64,000 bases of DNA from Epichloe hybrida (Eukaryota > Ascomycota > Sordariomycetes > Hypocreales > Clavicipitaceae), in assembly GCA_019022495.1 (NCBI GenBank), contig JAFEKR010000001.1, positions 5,518,001-5,582,000 of the forward strand, written 5' to 3'. The notes under the pieces were generated by a model. That model saw only the letters and a program-made list of their open reading frames with translations, had not been told where the DNA came from and did no database searches. Shown here one piece after another: positions 10,504-23,470 of the stretch (position 1 is its first letter; each line of letters begins with the position of its first letter). The position numbers were made by a program, and so were the translations under genes.

Positions 10504-12415
10504 TCATTTCTTGCCGAAACTCTCTCGCACAGCCTGACCGAAGCGCCGAATTGCCTCGTTCATGTTTTCTGCACTGGCAGCAGCGTACGTGGCTCGGAAA
10601 AATAGCCCAGGCATGGGCTTCTCCTTCTCGGCCAGAAACCACGAGCCACGAGCCACGAGAACGCCGCCGTCGATGCAAGAGTCAAAGATCTCCTGCTCTA
10701 CTTCTGCAAGAGTCTTGGTGCTGGCGTGAGGGTGCTTGGAGTAGTCTACCTTGAGCCACAACTGTGATTTCATCAATGTAATGTGAGCGGTCGTTTTTGT
10801 CTTCATTTTCCAAATTTGATCTCTATGCGGGGAGGAGAGGGCAAAGGGAGGACCCGCAACTTACAAACATGCCGGCAGCTGGTGGTGTCCAGGCCACAAT
10901 ATCCTGAGGCAGGTGGTCTTCGCAAGCGGCCAGAAGGGCATCTCTTCTTCTCGTGTATTGCATGCGAAGATTCATTAGCCATTGCAGATAGCCTTCATGG
11001 CCCCATGTCTCATCAAGCAACTTGTACAGGATGACCTGAGAGAAGCCGCTGGGCCCTTGACTGGCCACCTCGGCATGGCGTTGGTATCGCTCAATGATTT
11101 GTTCAGAACCAACGACCCAACCGAGTCGCGAGCCGGGAACTAAGACCTTGGATACCGAGTCCATGCGCAAAACACGGCCATCCACATCCATGCTGACAAA
11201 GGTTGGTATCAGTGACGACACAAAGTCTTCGACACTTGCAGGCGGAGGCACGTCGAGCTGACCCCGGCCGGTATAGGGTTGCATCTGGAGAAAGTAGTAC
11301 GGTTCATCTTCAATAATGAAGACATCGTGCTTCTGAGCAATAGCGTAGATGGCCTTTCGGCGCTCATAACCCTGCGTAGCTCCTGTGGGGTTTTGACCCG
11401 AAGGAACAGTGTAAAGAATATGAGGCTTCCTGGCTCCGCGAGACGCTGCGTCCCATTTGGTGAGGATATGGTCCATGGCCTCGGGCACCAATCCTTCGTC
11501 GTCAATGGGAGAGCCAAAGACGTTAATACCGAGAGGATGAATTGTCTCTAGAGCTGTGGAGAAGCTGAAGTCTTCGGTTAGGACCGAATCGTTGCGGTCC
11601 TTGTCGCAGAACATTCGCAGTGCTTGCTCCAAAGCCCCTGTGCTGCCGATCGTCTGACAAATTCGCCAGTCCGCATATGGAGGATTACAGACGATCTCGG
11701 TATGCTCAGTCAAGAAACGCACCATTTGGGCTGAACCGGTAGACTGGCCGTAGTTGAGGGCAATGGACAAGTCGTAGACAGCCTCGTGGTCGCGGACATC
11801 GTATTTGCCGATGGCCACAGTCTGCCCTTTCTCCAGAGTCTCCTGTTCCGAGAAGTGAGGAGCTACAGGTACCTTCATGGCGATTTCAGCGAAGGGGAAC
11901 GTCTCACTAGATGGAAGTCCACCTCCAAGAGAAATAAGACCAGGCTTCTTGAGATGCCTAGCTGCTTGCTTGAGAGTGCATGGTTTTCTTTCCAAACTTT
12001 CCCTGGATAAGTGGCCTGGACGCAAATTTGGTCAGTCTCATGAAGCGAGGCACGCAAGGTGATAATTTTGAACAACTTACTGTCCCATTGTCTTGCTTTT
12101 GGCTTACCCACGGTCTTCAGCTTGGTCAGTATGCCGTTTTCTCTCTCTCATTATAGAGAAAAAAAAAAAAAAAAAAAACTCTTGGCTGTTTGAACAACTT
12201 ACAGAGCCTTTAAACATATCACTATCTGAGGCGGCAGCAATTCCAGCAATGAGTTTGCCGGCCGTAGCTCTCCTAGCCAGGATTTCTTGGATGATGGATG
12301 AGCCGGAAGTTACGCCATTGTTAGTGCCGTTGACTCCCTCGGACATGGCGTGAAAGCTTTGCGCATTGCCGTTTTCAAGTTGTCCGGCAACGGTGGAGGG
12401 AGTGGCAATCGGCAT
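10504..12415 (-). CDS. Aromatic / 2-aminoadipate aminotransferase (Aro8 type), four exons
   Basis: PLP-dependent class I aminotransferase acting on aromatic amino acids, kynurenine or 2-aminoadipate. Exons 12415-12203, 12114-12081 (34 nt), 12015-10865 and 10761-10504 give 551 aa. The intron joins are consistent: GTAAGTTG donors twice, and GTAAGT with CACAG for the last intron. Conserved blocks are KKPGLISLGGGLPSSETFPF, the PSGQNPTG motif, IIEDEPYYFLQ, and the PLP-lysine motif SVSKVLVPGSRLGW. The N-terminus has SIIQEILARR, which may be cytosolic or a weak targeting segment. The acceptor of the 34-nt exon (GAAG at 12115) is the weakest junction; an acceptor 6 nt upstream would add two residues without shifting frame. 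Substrate preference cannot be read from the sequence. Confidence 0.87.
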
Positions 12416-13557
12416 CTCGGAGGTTGGCGCAAGAGCCGGGAGTTGAGTTCGGGTTTGAAACTGTGTGTAGGTAACTGTGTGGAGGTAACTGTGTGGTGGT
12501 AACTGTGTGGCAGCGTCGTCTAAGCGGGTGGTTCAGGCGCAATGCAACCCAGCAAGTTTGTAGTTGACAAGGAAAGAATTGAGGAGAAGACGGGAAGAAA
12601 AGTAAGGCGCAAGGTGTATGGTGGTTGCAGGTTGCAGGTTTCAAGTCCAACAAGTCGTTCCTGCCATTGGCAAGCAAGCTGAGGAAACGGATATCTACGG
12701 AGTAATATGGACGCAAAAAGACGGACGAATTGGCAGCCAGCCGCCGGCCCTGGGTGTAGGCCGTGGGTGTACAACATGTACGGTGGCGTCGGTGGGTGGG
12801 TGTATGTATACGGGTGGGCCAGGCGGCGTCAGATTCAGATTCTCCGTCGAGTTGCTGTTTTAGTGCAGTCCGTCGGGCATGCAGTGCAATCGGACCCGGC
12901 ATCCGAAGAGGAGCCAAGGATGAACGCAAAGCAGAGGTTATTCATTCGCCGACTTTGACTTTGCCAGGACTGATTGCTCAATACTGTGAAGCTGTGAAAC
13001 TGTGAAACTTGACGCCGGCCAAGAAACACTTTTCGATAAGAAAAGTCTGTTAATCCGTCTCGCCATATCTGATACGGCATCACATCCATTCATCTCATCT
13101 GTTATCAAGCCGCGTCCTGCCCATCAACCAGGTCCCCGCCGGTCCGCTAAACAAACTCCCCCACAGGGCGACGCCACACCCACAAGTCATCAAAGTCACC
13201 CGACTGAGTGGGCAAGGGCCAACCGCCAACTGCCTGCCAGCTGTCAAACATACTAATAATTATTGCTGCACCACCACCTGTCGTCAACGACCTGCGCCTC
13301 CGCCATCACCAGAAAGCTGTGAGGGGACTAGTCGGCATTTAGTCGGCATTTCCTAATTCTCTACTCTACCCTTCACACCACCTTTTCCCCGTATGCCGAC
13401 GATACAGTACAATCAATGACGCCGGAAACCACCTTGCTCACGGGCCTCAATGCACGGAGATGACTCGGAGGGTGCAATCGTCCAGTCTCTCATCCCTCAA
13501 ACGCTGAAAGCTGAACGCTGCACACAATAGCTGATCGCAGGGGAGCTTGCGGCCATC
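12416..13557. other. Divergent promoter aminotransferase/RIC1
   Basis: 1.1 kb between divergent start codons. It contains short direct repeats (GGTAACTGTGTGG, three near-copies at about 12470-12510; CTGTGAAACTGTGAAAC near 12990) and a duplicated AGTCGGCATTT near 13331-13350. I see no gene. Confidence 0.6.
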
Positions 13558-16500
13558 ATGTATTGGCCCATCGGCACTCCGCGCATCTATGCTACGAGCA
13601 GCGGTCGCACCCCCGAGCTCAACCTATTCGTGTCATACGACGGCTTACAACAACCCGACAGCTCAAGCTCATCATCGTCTCTTGCTCAAGATAGCCAAAC
13701 TCGTGCCGCTGCTGCGACGGATCACGATGATGATGATGATGTCGACCCTCTGCCCCCGGTCACGCCCATCACGCCCGCGACGCCAGCCGTCCAATCAATC
13801 GAGCAGGACGATTTCATAAACTCGACAAAGAATCTATCGCTGTCCACCGACCCAAGTAATAAGAATGCTGTTCCATTCAAGGCACCCGTGCTCGCATTGT
13901 GCGTCGCCCGTACTGGCCACATCTTCGGTACCGCCACGGCCACAAGCATCACGCTATGGCAAACCAAGGTGAGCTGCCTTCCATCTTCGTAGAGCTTGCA
14001 GTTCTTGTGTGAATGATTCTGTTTGACGGCATGTCAAGAAGCACGCACTGAATTACCATCATAGCCTACTGTCATACTTGCCGTCGTCGTACGATCCGAA
14101 TCTTCCATCCGATCATATGGGACCAACGTCGACCTCCTGCTACGCGGAGACTCAGCCATCTTGGTTGTGCACACCTCCAAGGGCTACCTCATAACCTATT
14201 CAATAGCTACAGATGGAGAGTCTTGCGTGTACAAACCACAATTTCCCAACTACCATAACGTTCAACGACGAAAGCAGAGTCTCATTGGTTCTCAAACAGG
14301 GCTACGGGGAGACCAGATTCTTTGGGGCCCCGGAGAGGGCTCGGGCGTCCGCGATGTTAGTGTTCGCTTTCGGATGGTGATCAAGATTGACGCTGGGATT
14401 GAAAGTGCTTTGGCGCTCGACGACGAATTAGTGGTAGCGACAAGGAGGCCAGCAGCAGTACAGTGCATACGATGGACCCCCGACAGCACCGGTAATCAAA
14501 CGAGAACCGAGCTTGTAAGCAAGATGGGCTGGGTTGAAAAGAAGTCATCGATTGTGGAGATGACATACGATAGACCGATGAACCTGGCCACTTGGATCAC
14601 GAGTGACGGAAGGGCATATGCTGTGCAGCGCCAACAACTACGAGCCGACGCGGATGCTGAAAATGCAGATGTCAAGCGACTGTTCAAGGGCCACTGTTTC
14701 CACAGCCCCGATTGCGCAAAGAGCTTTGCCGTCACGGCGGTAATCAACGCTCGATTTTCACTGATTGCCGTTGGTTGTGCAGATGGCACCGTCCATGTCT
14801 ATTCGGTTCGAGACTATGCGGGCAACATTGTGCTGTCGCATAAACAAGGCATACCCGTCTCAAGCACGGCTGCCGGGCCCTTCAAAACTCTGTGCTATTC
14901 TCCGGATGGATATTGTCTATTCGCAGGTTTCGAAAGGGGGTGGTCGACATGGAGCATGTTTGGCAAGCTGGGAAGCAATAGTTTTGGGGCTGATGCTGGC
15001 ATTTCGAACGGTAACGAGGAGCAGTGGCTGGCCGGAACTCGCTCTGCTGCTTGGATCGGAGGTGGATCGGAGATTCTACTCGCGGGACCCAGCCATGAGG
15101 CCATCTGGAGTCTTGAAATGGCAAAAAATGCGGTGACGGGCTGTTATCACGAGGCAAATGTCTTCCGAACAGTTCTCCAGACACCGTCGGCGGTCATGAT
15201 ATACCGAGGATACGACCTTCCCGACATGACGAGTATTTCGGCCGAGCCTTTCTTGTGGCACACTGCCAGAATCCCGCCTACATATCTTTTGAACCAGTGG
15301 CCCATTCGCCAGACAGTCATCTCCTCGGATGGTCGGTATGTTGCGGTGGCGGGGCGCCGCGGGCTCGCACATTACAGCGTCAACAGCGGACGATGGAAAA
15401 CGTTTGCCACAGAAGAGATGGAGAATGAATTTCAGGTCCGCGGTGGCATGTGCTGGTATCAGCACATTCTCATTGCTGCGGTGGAGAGCAACAAAAACTA
15501 CGAGCTGCGTCTGTTTTCCCGAGAGACGGCACTCGACATGTCTCAGGTATTATTTCGACAACAAATACCTGCACCAGTCGTCCTGGTGACTACCTCGGGA
15601 GAGGATTCGCTTCTCGTGTATACGTACGAAAATTTGCTCTATCATTTCATTCTTACTCCCTGGTCCGACTCTGTTCGCTTGGTCCAGGTTGGGCAGATTG
15701 CATTCCACGGCATCGTGCGATCCCCCGCAAGAGTTCGTGGACTGAGCTGGATCTTACCACAGAGCCAGCTTGTGGATGGGGACCCATCTCAGGATGTAGC
15801 CGTGGCATCTGTCATCTTCCTGGTAGATGGAAAGCTGGTGCTGCTCAGCCCCTCGCTCAACGAGTCGGGCCAACTGAAATACGACATGCGAATCATTGCA
15901 CAGAACGTCGAGTATCATGCCAGCATGAGAGACCAGCCGTTGCTCAACGTGGCGCACTTGTCCGGCGACCCGTCTCTACGACAAGGGCCGCCAGCTCTAA
16001 AACATTCTCTTTGGCTATTTGACGGAACGGAGATCAAGGCTTGGCCGAACATTGATGAAGTACTCGGCGCAGCATCAGTCGACAATGGCAAGGATTTGCC
16101 CCCTTCAGTCTCGGTCCCCGTCGATTTCTATCCGCTTTCTTTGCTTCTGGAAAAGGGCATCATCCTGGGGGTCGAGTCTGACTTGGTCCAACGGCGAGAC
16201 GTTACCTTTTCATTTTTTCATTTCGCCATCAGGGTAAGTGCGCCGCTGCAGCCGCCACGTCCGCCCGCCGCCGCCGAAAAAAAAACTTGAAAACTTTGTT
16301 GGCTGTGTTGTAAACCTGATGCTAACTTGAGTGCTCCTTGGCTGAACAGACACATTTGTTTCTGCCCGACATGTTACGGTTCTATCTGCGACAGAGCCGG
16401 ACAATGGAAGCTGGAGAACTGTGTGAACAGTATCAGAAGCTGGAATACCTGTCACACGGGCTGGAAATCCTCCTGCACCGTGTGTTGGACGAGGAGGCCG

Positions 16501-17090
16501 ACACATGCCCCAAGCCAGAAGAGGCAGTTCTACCTCGAGTGCTGTCACTGTTGTCGTCATCAAAGGAGTATCTCGACGTCGTGCTGCAGTGCACCCGAAA
16601 GACCGAGGCACGACAGTGGAAGACGTTGTTCGCTTACCTACCACCAGCGACGGAGCTATTCGAAGAATCACTGCAACGGGGATCCCTGAAAACAGCGGGA
16701 GGATACCTGATAGTGCTGCACACCCTGGAGGAATTGGAGTCATCCACAGACCAGTCGGTGCGCGTTCTATCCCGGGCCATTCAGGAGGGAGATTGGGAGT
16801 TGTGCAAAGAACTGGCACGCTTCCTAGCAGCCATGGATGAGACAGGTGAGGTGCTCAAGGAAGTCATGCAAATGGTGAAGATGGGGCAAAATCATGAAGC
16901 GGGACGCGATGAGATGAGAAGCCGCTTGGAGGTTCCTGGCCCCAAAGTTGCCAATGGCAGCGGCGGCAGGAGAGGTAGCAGGGAGCGGCAAGACGCTGTT
17001 GATGAGGCAGAGTCTGATCTGCCATCGGCAAGCGATGTTTCTAGTGTTGGGTCCATGGCCGGCCCTTTCAACGGGCCTAGGTCGCCCTAG
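13558..17090 (+). CDS. RIC1: Ric1, Rab6/Ypt6 exchange factor subunit, three exons
   Basis: Ric1 with Rgp1 activates the Golgi GTPase Ypt6/Rab6 and so acts in retrograde transport. Exons 13558-13968, 14065-16233 and 16350-17090 are joined in phase 0 (GTGAGC...ATAG; GTAAGT...ACAG), giving 1106 aa, the normal length. The start MYWPIGTPRIYAT is characteristic of the family. An Asp/Pro-rich insertion (residues ~50-80) interrupts the first beta-propeller blades. WD-like blades include ALCVARTGHIFGTATATSI and FSLIAVGCADGTVHVYS. The C-terminal RIC1 region contains LPDMLRFYLRQ, a LHTLEELE segment and WELCKELARFLAAMDETG, followed by a disordered basic/serine tail. No lesion is seen. Confidence 0.88.
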
Positions 17091-17509
17091 CAGGCAGACC
17101 GATGGTTATTGGGCGTTGAACTGTGTATGGATGGATGGATAAATAGTTGGAGGGACCCGAGTAATTAGGCACGACGGGATACTCGGATAGGATGCTTGGA
17201 CGGGCCGACGTTGGGAGCCAAAGTAATGTACCAATTTTGTTGTGGTTCTTTTTGAATCCCGAAACCACAAATCATAAACATGCAATGATGATGGACATGG
17301 ACGTCGACTTGGAGTGGAGCTGCTGACATTATCGAGCCATTGTCCCCCCCCCCCCCTGCCCCTTCAAGCGACCCCTCAGACACAACCACCGCCACCACAA
17401 ACACTTGCATCATCAACAACCACCCCCAGCGCCGGCCTCGGTCGGCATCCTTACCAACTTCCACCATCAACACGCAATATATTCGAAAATATTCGTATTA
17501 CTTCCCAAA
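17091..17509 (+). other. Short spacer RIC1 to CK2 beta
   Basis: 419 bases between same-strand genes. It includes a C12 run near 17346-17357 and a CT/CA-rich leader before the CK2 beta start, typical of fungal promoters. Confidence 0.6.
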
Positions 17510-18509
17510 ATGATGGAGGATTTTGTTAGCGAGTCTGATAGCGACTATGCGAGCTATTGGCGAGACTGGGTACGTTTTTCCTCTACTCCCCCCTCTTTGC
17601 CCTCTTTGCCCTCTTTACTTTCCAATGTGGAATCTGGGTTGATCTGGGTTGGCTAACATTGGTCCTTGTGCGCCAGTTCATCTCGTCCCGAGGCAACGAA
17701 TACTTTTGCGAAATCGACGAGGACTACCTCACTGACAGGTTCAACCTGACGGGCTTGAACACGGAAGTCCAGTACTATCAATATGCGCTGGACTTGGTGA
17801 CGGATGTGTTTGATCTGGATTGCGACGACGAGATGAGGGAGACGATTGAGAAGTCGGCTAGGCATTTGTATGGGCTGGTGCATGCACGATATATTGTCAC
17901 GACGAGAGGGTTGACCAAGATGGTATGTTTTTTTTTTTTTTTTTTTCCTGCTCTCTCCTTCATTCTGTTTCCTGTGCTTTTGGGGTTGGGTGAGAGAGAA
18001 AGGCTCCCGGTCCGTAACGGATGAAACTGACGCGGCGAGAGCAGCTCGACAAGTACAAAAAGTCGGAATTCGGCAAATGCCCCCGCGTCAACTGCCACTC
18101 GCACCCGCTTCTCCCCATGGGCCTAAGCGACGTGCCCAACGTGAAGCCCGTCAAGCTGTACTGCGCGCGGTGCGAAGACACGTACAACCCCAAATCGTCG
18201 CGGCACGCCACCATCGACGGGGCCTACTTCGGCACATCCTTCCACAACATCATCTTCCAAGTATACCCCGCGCTGATCCCGTCCAAGAGCATGGAGCGGT
18301 ACGTGCCGCGCGTGTACGGATTCAAGGTGCATTCCACGGCGGCGCTGGTCCGGTGGCAGAACGTCAAGAGGGATGATATGAGGAGGAGGCTGAGGAAGCT
18401 TGGGATTGATACGGGGTTCCGCGAGGAGGTCGGCGACGAGGAGGAAGAGGAAGATGAGGATTTGGAGTTTGAGGCGGCGGATGCGAGGGCCGGGCTCATT
18501 CCTGTTTGA
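17510..18509 (+). CDS. CKB1: Casein kinase 2 regulatory (beta) subunit, three exons
   Basis: Regulatory subunit that dimerises and binds the CK2 catalytic subunits. Exons 17510-17569, 17677-17922 and 18045-18509, all phase 0, give 256 aa. The start is MMEDFVSES (the second ATG at 17513 is equally possible). The acidic loop is FDLDCDDEM, and the autophosphorylation-type N-terminus is SESDSDYASYW. The zinc-binding dimer interface shows CPRVNC followed by CARCEDTY. GAYFGTSFHNIIFQ and PRVYGFKVH are diagnostic. The C-terminus after residue ~235 is very acidic (EEEEEDEDLEFE). I cannot tell CKB1 from CKB2 with certainty; length and acidic tail suggest CKB1. Intron 2 carries a T18-like run right after its donor. 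Confidence 0.93.
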
Positions 18510-19420
18510 GAGGACGCGCGGAAAGGGGAAGCAGACGGGAGCATTAATTCGTGCAACCACTTTTGACCAAGTCTTTTTTTTTTTTTTTCTCTTCTGGTAT
18601 CTCGACCAAGTCGCCGTCTTTCGTCTTTTGTTCTGCCCTCATTCGAATCGTTTCCAGATGGAGCTCCTCTTTTTCTTCTTCCTCCCACCTCCCCCTTTTT
18701 TTTCTCTTCCTCCACAACACTACCACTACCAGAAAACATTCTAGTCTGCGCGAGTATCTCTTTTTGTTTTTACATCTGGCGTTGGGGATGGATGGAACGG
18801 GAATTGACAGATATGGAATGGCAAAGAAGTGTGAAGTTGTTTTAATGGGGGTTTCTACCGTAGTCTAATGGCGTTCACAATTCATTCATGCATTGCTCCA
18901 AGCGGATGAGTGTATAAGCGGTCCAGTTTGGCATAGCAATGTTGTTCCATCACATTACGTAGACCGGACCTGCACGGCGCGGAATACATCGTAGCCACGA
19001 GGCTTCATCGCAGCACAGACATGGCGGTTCACATTGTGCCTCGCGAGGGCAAAAAACCACGTCATACTTTTTTTTTTTTTCATAGTCCGTACATGGATGG
19101 TATGATGGGCCTGAAATTCACGCTAACCCCGAGAACGAGACCTATTTCGAAAGACGCTGAATAATGAAACCCCGGTTCGGTCCGGTCACCATGGGAGCAG
19201 AACGTGGCCCTTCTGTTCCTTACTCTTACTGGTACAAGGTTTGTACTCTTGTCTTTTTCCTGTATATTGCCGTTTCCACATGATCTTCGTTTAGTATATG
19301 ATGGAGAAAAGGGTTGGTTTTACCTCTTCTCTTTGTAGTGCTTCTTCGTTCTTTCATTATTGTCCCCCCCCGGGAATTCCCCCTATTAAAAAAAAAAACC
19401 GGCAGACAAGACTGCCTGCC
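18510..19420. other. Convergent 3' spacer CK2 beta/PAP2
   Basis: 911 bases with T-rich runs (18574-18588, 19069-19080) and A/T-rich 3' UTR composition. I see no supportable gene. Confidence 0.6.
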
Positions 19421-20978
19421 CTAGTGAGCTTGTCCATAGCCGGGCGCTGGGGCGGAATGTCCCTTATCCATCCTGTCGAGCTCGACATCCTGAAACTGGA
19501 ACCCCCCCCGGCCGTTGCTGGCACGAAGCGTGGCGCCCGCGGCAGCACCAGAGGAACCGCCTCGGTCCACGTCGCCAGACTCGCCGAGGTGGGCGCGATG
19601 CTCGCGTGAGGGCTGACGGGGGAGCTCGTCCGAGTTGTTGTCGCCCGCGTAGCCAAGACGGCCGACGCCGGCCCAAAAGGCGCGATCATCGCTGCGAGGA
19701 CCCCACGCCCAGCCTGCGCCGGCCATGATGGGGAGGTGATAGTATCGGAAGCTGTATATGGCGGTGACGATGCCGATGAGGAACCCGAAGAGGATGTCGA
19801 AGCCGTGATGGCGGAAGTCGAACCAGCGAGAGGCGGCGATGAAGATGGCCAGGCAAAAGGGGACGATGGTCATGGCGAGCAGGTAGATGGGAGGAGCGGC
19901 AGCCTGCCGGCGGACAGAGAGAAGGCGAGAGTTGTACTGCTTGGCGCCGCCTCCATGTCCATTGTCACGGCGGCCCTCCTCCTCGTCCTCGTACGCATCA
20001 CCGTTGGCAGGGGCAGCGGCAGCGGCGGCGTTGATGCCCATGCGCGACGGGAACGCCGCGTGCATGGAGTCGTCCAGGGGCCCGTTGGCAGAGGACACGA
20101 CGAAGGGCAGGGTGACGGAGAACTTGCTCGCCAGGAACAAGGACAGGTAGAGGAGGCCGGCGGCCGAGGCAGCCGAGTGACCGCTCGGGTAGCTGCGAAA
20201 CCCATCGTCGAGCTTGTGCGAGTCGGCCTGCTGGCAGATGTCGCCCGAGTACAGGCGCGTTCCGTTCAGTCCGCCGACAATGTACTGGGCCGCGTTGGCG
20301 AGGTCGGGCTGGCATCGCGACAGCAGATCGGGCCGCGGCTTGCCGCACATGTTCTTGATGCCGCTGACGAAGAAGAAGGAGGAGCCGACGGCCATGAGGA
20401 GCCCCAGCCAGCCGACGTGGAGCTCCCATAGCTTGCGCTTCCAGATGTACGCCTGCGAGGTGTTCTTGGGCACGGTGCTTCCGGGCACGAGAGCCAGGGA
20501 GACGATGAAGATGACGATGACGGGGCAGAGGGCGCATAGAACGACGAGAAGCCACGATGGGACCGTCTCTTTTTCGGTGAACGGAAAGCTGTTTTGTGGG
20601 TTGAGCGGGAACCTGTCAGCCTTTTCTGTTCTCTCTTTCTCTTTTGTCCTCTTCTCTTTTTCTTTTCTGTTTCCTCTCTCTCTCTCTCTTTCTCTTTTCT
20701 TTCTCCTTTCTTCCTCTTTCTCTTTTTGGCATCGTCACACGTGACAACTCCACGTTTCGACATGCATATCAAGACACAAGGGTTTGCACTCACGAAATAT
20801 TGGGATCATCCAGCGCAAAAGGGCGCTTGTTGGGCTCGATGCGGCCGAGGAAGCCGCCGACGACAGTGATGACGATGAGGACAATCCAGTCGAATGTGTA
20901 CGAGGCCAACAGCTTGACGGAGAAGCTGCGGGCTGATGAGGGGGCCCCGGAGTGGGCCATTTTGTAGTATTCTGACAT
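19421..20978 (-). CDS. PAP2-family lipid phosphate phosphatase, two exons
   Basis: Integral membrane phosphatase of the DPP1/LPP1 type, acting on diacylglycerol pyrophosphate, phosphatidate or related lipids. Exon 1 is 20978-20794, intron 20793-20589 (GTGAGT...ACAG; a pyrimidine-rich run on the plus strand), exon 2 is 20588-19421, giving 450 aa. The join reads DDPNISFPFTEKETV, a family signature. All three catalytic motifs are visible: KNMCGKPRP, the PSGH of YPSGHSAAS, and SRWFDFRHHGFD. There are several hydrophobic helices (WIVLIVITVVGGFLG, LLVVLCALCPVIVIFIVSL, GWLGLLMAVGSSFFFVSG). An Ala-rich/acidic insertion (about residues 240-275) separates motifs 2 and 3. I rejected a longer upstream start because it only translates a simple repeat. 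Confidence 0.9.
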
Positions 20979-21042
20979 TCGTCCCTCACCCGCCTCGACT
21001 GGATAAAGTTGCAGAGGGGGGAAAGGGAAGGGATGTGTGTAG

Positions 21043-21080
<38 letters not shown>

Positions 21081-21095
21081 AAGCAGGTGAGGGTA

Positions 21096-21129
<34 letters not shown>

Positions 21130-22180
21130 TAAGGGTGAGAGTAAGGGTGAGAGTGAAAGTGAGAGTGAGAATGAGAGAGCGAGAGCGAGAGCGAGATAGT
21201 AAAAGATGACTCGGTGGCTAAAGACACTTTCTTTCCTAGTTCGCCGCGAGCCAGCTAGCTAGTCTGCAACTCCGTGCTGAATTCGCAAGTAGGAATTAGG
21301 ATGCGTCAGAGGACAAAAGGGGAGAGAGGGGGGGGGGAAGCGGGTCGGAATTTTAGAAATGGGCAAAGCTTCTCGGGGAGAGAAAAAGATGGACAGAAGT
21401 GCCTCGAGAACATATTTATTATGCTTACTCGGCTCGGTGGGAGTTGATATCCGTGCGCATTGTGTGTGTACATGTAATCCGTACGGACGGACGTACTCCG
21501 AAAAACTAGGTACAATTGAATTGCCCGACTGACCTCAGCTCAGCACAGCCGCCGTGTCCTCGAGGAAGGCGCAGATCCCGGCAGGCAGCGCTCTCTGATC
21601 GTCCCCTTGATTCGCCGGGCCGCAGTGGACACCGCACCGAGGGGCCAGGGAGGGCTGCGCGCGGAAGTTGGCCGAGGCCGGGTGTGGGCGCTTGCTTACA
21701 TGTATGTTGTATCAACTTGTATGCATGTGCAGTACGGAGTACATGTGTGTATGTATATTTTCTACTTCTCAAACTCTAGAGTTCGGCCCGTGAACCCTTC
21801 GAGGAGGTCGGGCAGGATGTAACGTCATGGTCGGGAATTGAGCGAACCAATCACGTCATCCCCCCGCCTTGATACGCGTTTAATGTACTCCGTACAAGTG
21901 TTGAGGGCATGAGTCTGTTACTGCACCATGACTTCAACCTGCATGCAAGCCCATGTCATCAGTACGCTGTTCTCTTCGCTTTGGCTTCGTCCATTTGCTC
22001 ATAGAGTAAAATATAGTGACCGCTCGTACTATACACGGCTTCTCTGCATGCTTTCTCTTCATGTCGAGAAAGCTTCAAATGTCGCGCATGCACCGACATG
22101 TGCATTCTTCCTAGGCCAAGCCCGTGCCTCAAGCCAGCCCGCTCCTCATCCGCATCCTCCATCAGATATGCTCTGCCGTT
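20979..22180. other. Spacer PAP2 start / MRPL2 stop
   Basis: 1.2 kb with the GTGAGG-type repeat (separate entry), an inverted TACTCCGTA/TACGGAGTA word cluster at 21481-21500, 21731-21740 and 21885-21896, and TACATGTATG words near 21698. I see no supportable gene. Confidence 0.55.
21041..21180 (+). repeat. GTGAGG/GTGAGA hexamer repeat upstream of PAP2 gene
   Basis: About 20 imperfect GTGAGG, GTAAGG or GTGAGA units lie 60-200 bases 5' of the PAP2 start. On the gene's own strand this is a CT-rich (CACCCT/CTCACT) tract, probably in the 5' UTR or core promoter. Confidence 0.9.
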
Positions 22181-23470
22181 CTATTCCTTGGAAGATCGCT
22201 TGTCTCGTCGCTTGCCGTGGTTGCGAGGTCTAGGCGTGACAACCCACTTGTTGACGTTGTGCGTGCGACGAGTTTTGTAACCGCTCTTGGTCTGCAAACA
22301 GAACTTAGTAACGTGACATCAAAATGTTTGGTTTCATGAAAAAAGAACAAAAAAAAAAAAACGTACAGGTCTGCCCCAGGGCGTGACAGGGTTTCGGCCA
22401 CTCTTCGACTTTCCACGACCACCGCCGTGAGGATGATCAACTGTAACGAAAACGGTTAGCCATCTTCCAGCATGAATCGACTTCTTCACGATGCGACTTC
22501 ACTTACCCTTGTTCATGGCCACACCACGGACCGTGGGTCGAATGTTCAACCAACGGCTTCGCCCAGCCTTTCCTAGCTGACGATAATGGTGGTGCACGTT
22601 GCTCGCAACGCCAATGGTTGCGCACGCATTCTTGCTAAGCCTGCGGACTTCACCGCTCTGCAGACGCACCTCCACGTACTTGCCCGTCATGATCTTGGTT
22701 CCATCATCCCTCGTCTCCTCATTCTTGTTCACCACCGTGGCAGACGTGCCAGCACTGCGGCAAAAGACGGCGCCGCGGTTGGCAGCAGAGCCCACGGCAA
22801 AGACCTGTGTTCCCACTGGAATCATGTGCATTGGCAGACAGTTGCCGCGGAAGGCCGTTCGGGCAGCAAGGATGCCGGCATCAACGATACCACCCATGCT
22901 GTCTAGAAGATCTTGTGGGATGCCTGCTCGATAGCTGTGAACAATGTCACCGGCTCTCAGCCCTTCGGCAGCAAGAATGTACGATTTTTTACTCGTAGCT
23001 TGCTCTGTCACCAGTGCAATGTGTGCACTTCGTCCGGGGTCGTATTCAATTCGGTCCACCAGATGGGATCCTGGCCTTCGTCGCTCAAAGTCGACTGTGC
23101 GTATTCTTCTCTTAGCACCACCTCCCCGGTGCCGTACGGTGATGCGCCCATGTACATTTCGTCCACCTTTTCCCTGACCCTTTTTGGGATGTGTCAATGG
23201 CAGAAAGGGTCGGCCTTTCCACAAGTGATCGTTGACGGGGCGTCTCAAATGTCGCACACCCGGTGTTCGGGGCTTGTATGTCCGCAAAACGAGTGATTGT
23301 GAGCCGCGAGTCTCGGTAGTATCATTCATGAGCATGTCGGCGGAAAGCCCACTGCCCTCGGCACCGGATTTGGGCTTGGCTGTCGCATAGCTGCGTAGTG
23401 CTGGTTGACTGAAGGTGAGGCGCTGTAAGCTCCTTGTGACCACGGATAGCGGCAGTCTTTGAGGAAGCAT
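22181..23470 (-). CDS. RML2: Mitochondrial large-subunit ribosomal protein L2 (uL2m), three exons
   Basis: Structural protein near the peptidyl-transferase centre of the mitoribosome. Exons 23470-22507, 22440-22367 and 22291-22181, introns 22506-22441 (GTAAGT...ACAG) and 22366-22292 (GTACGT...GCAG), give 382 aa. The start [15 protein letters not shown] looks like a mitochondrial presequence. L2 blocks include [32 protein letters not shown] [27 protein letters not shown], the zinc-less HPHGGG loop [26 protein letters not shown], and a basic C-terminus ending RRDKRSSKE. An in-frame ATG at 23641 would add a non-presequence extension and is not preferred. Confidence 0.94.

Noticed and set aside
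20790..21227. N-terminal extension of the PAP2 protein with Ser/His repeats
   Set aside because: It only translates the GTGAGG/CACTCT simple repeat. The ATG at 20978 matches the family start.
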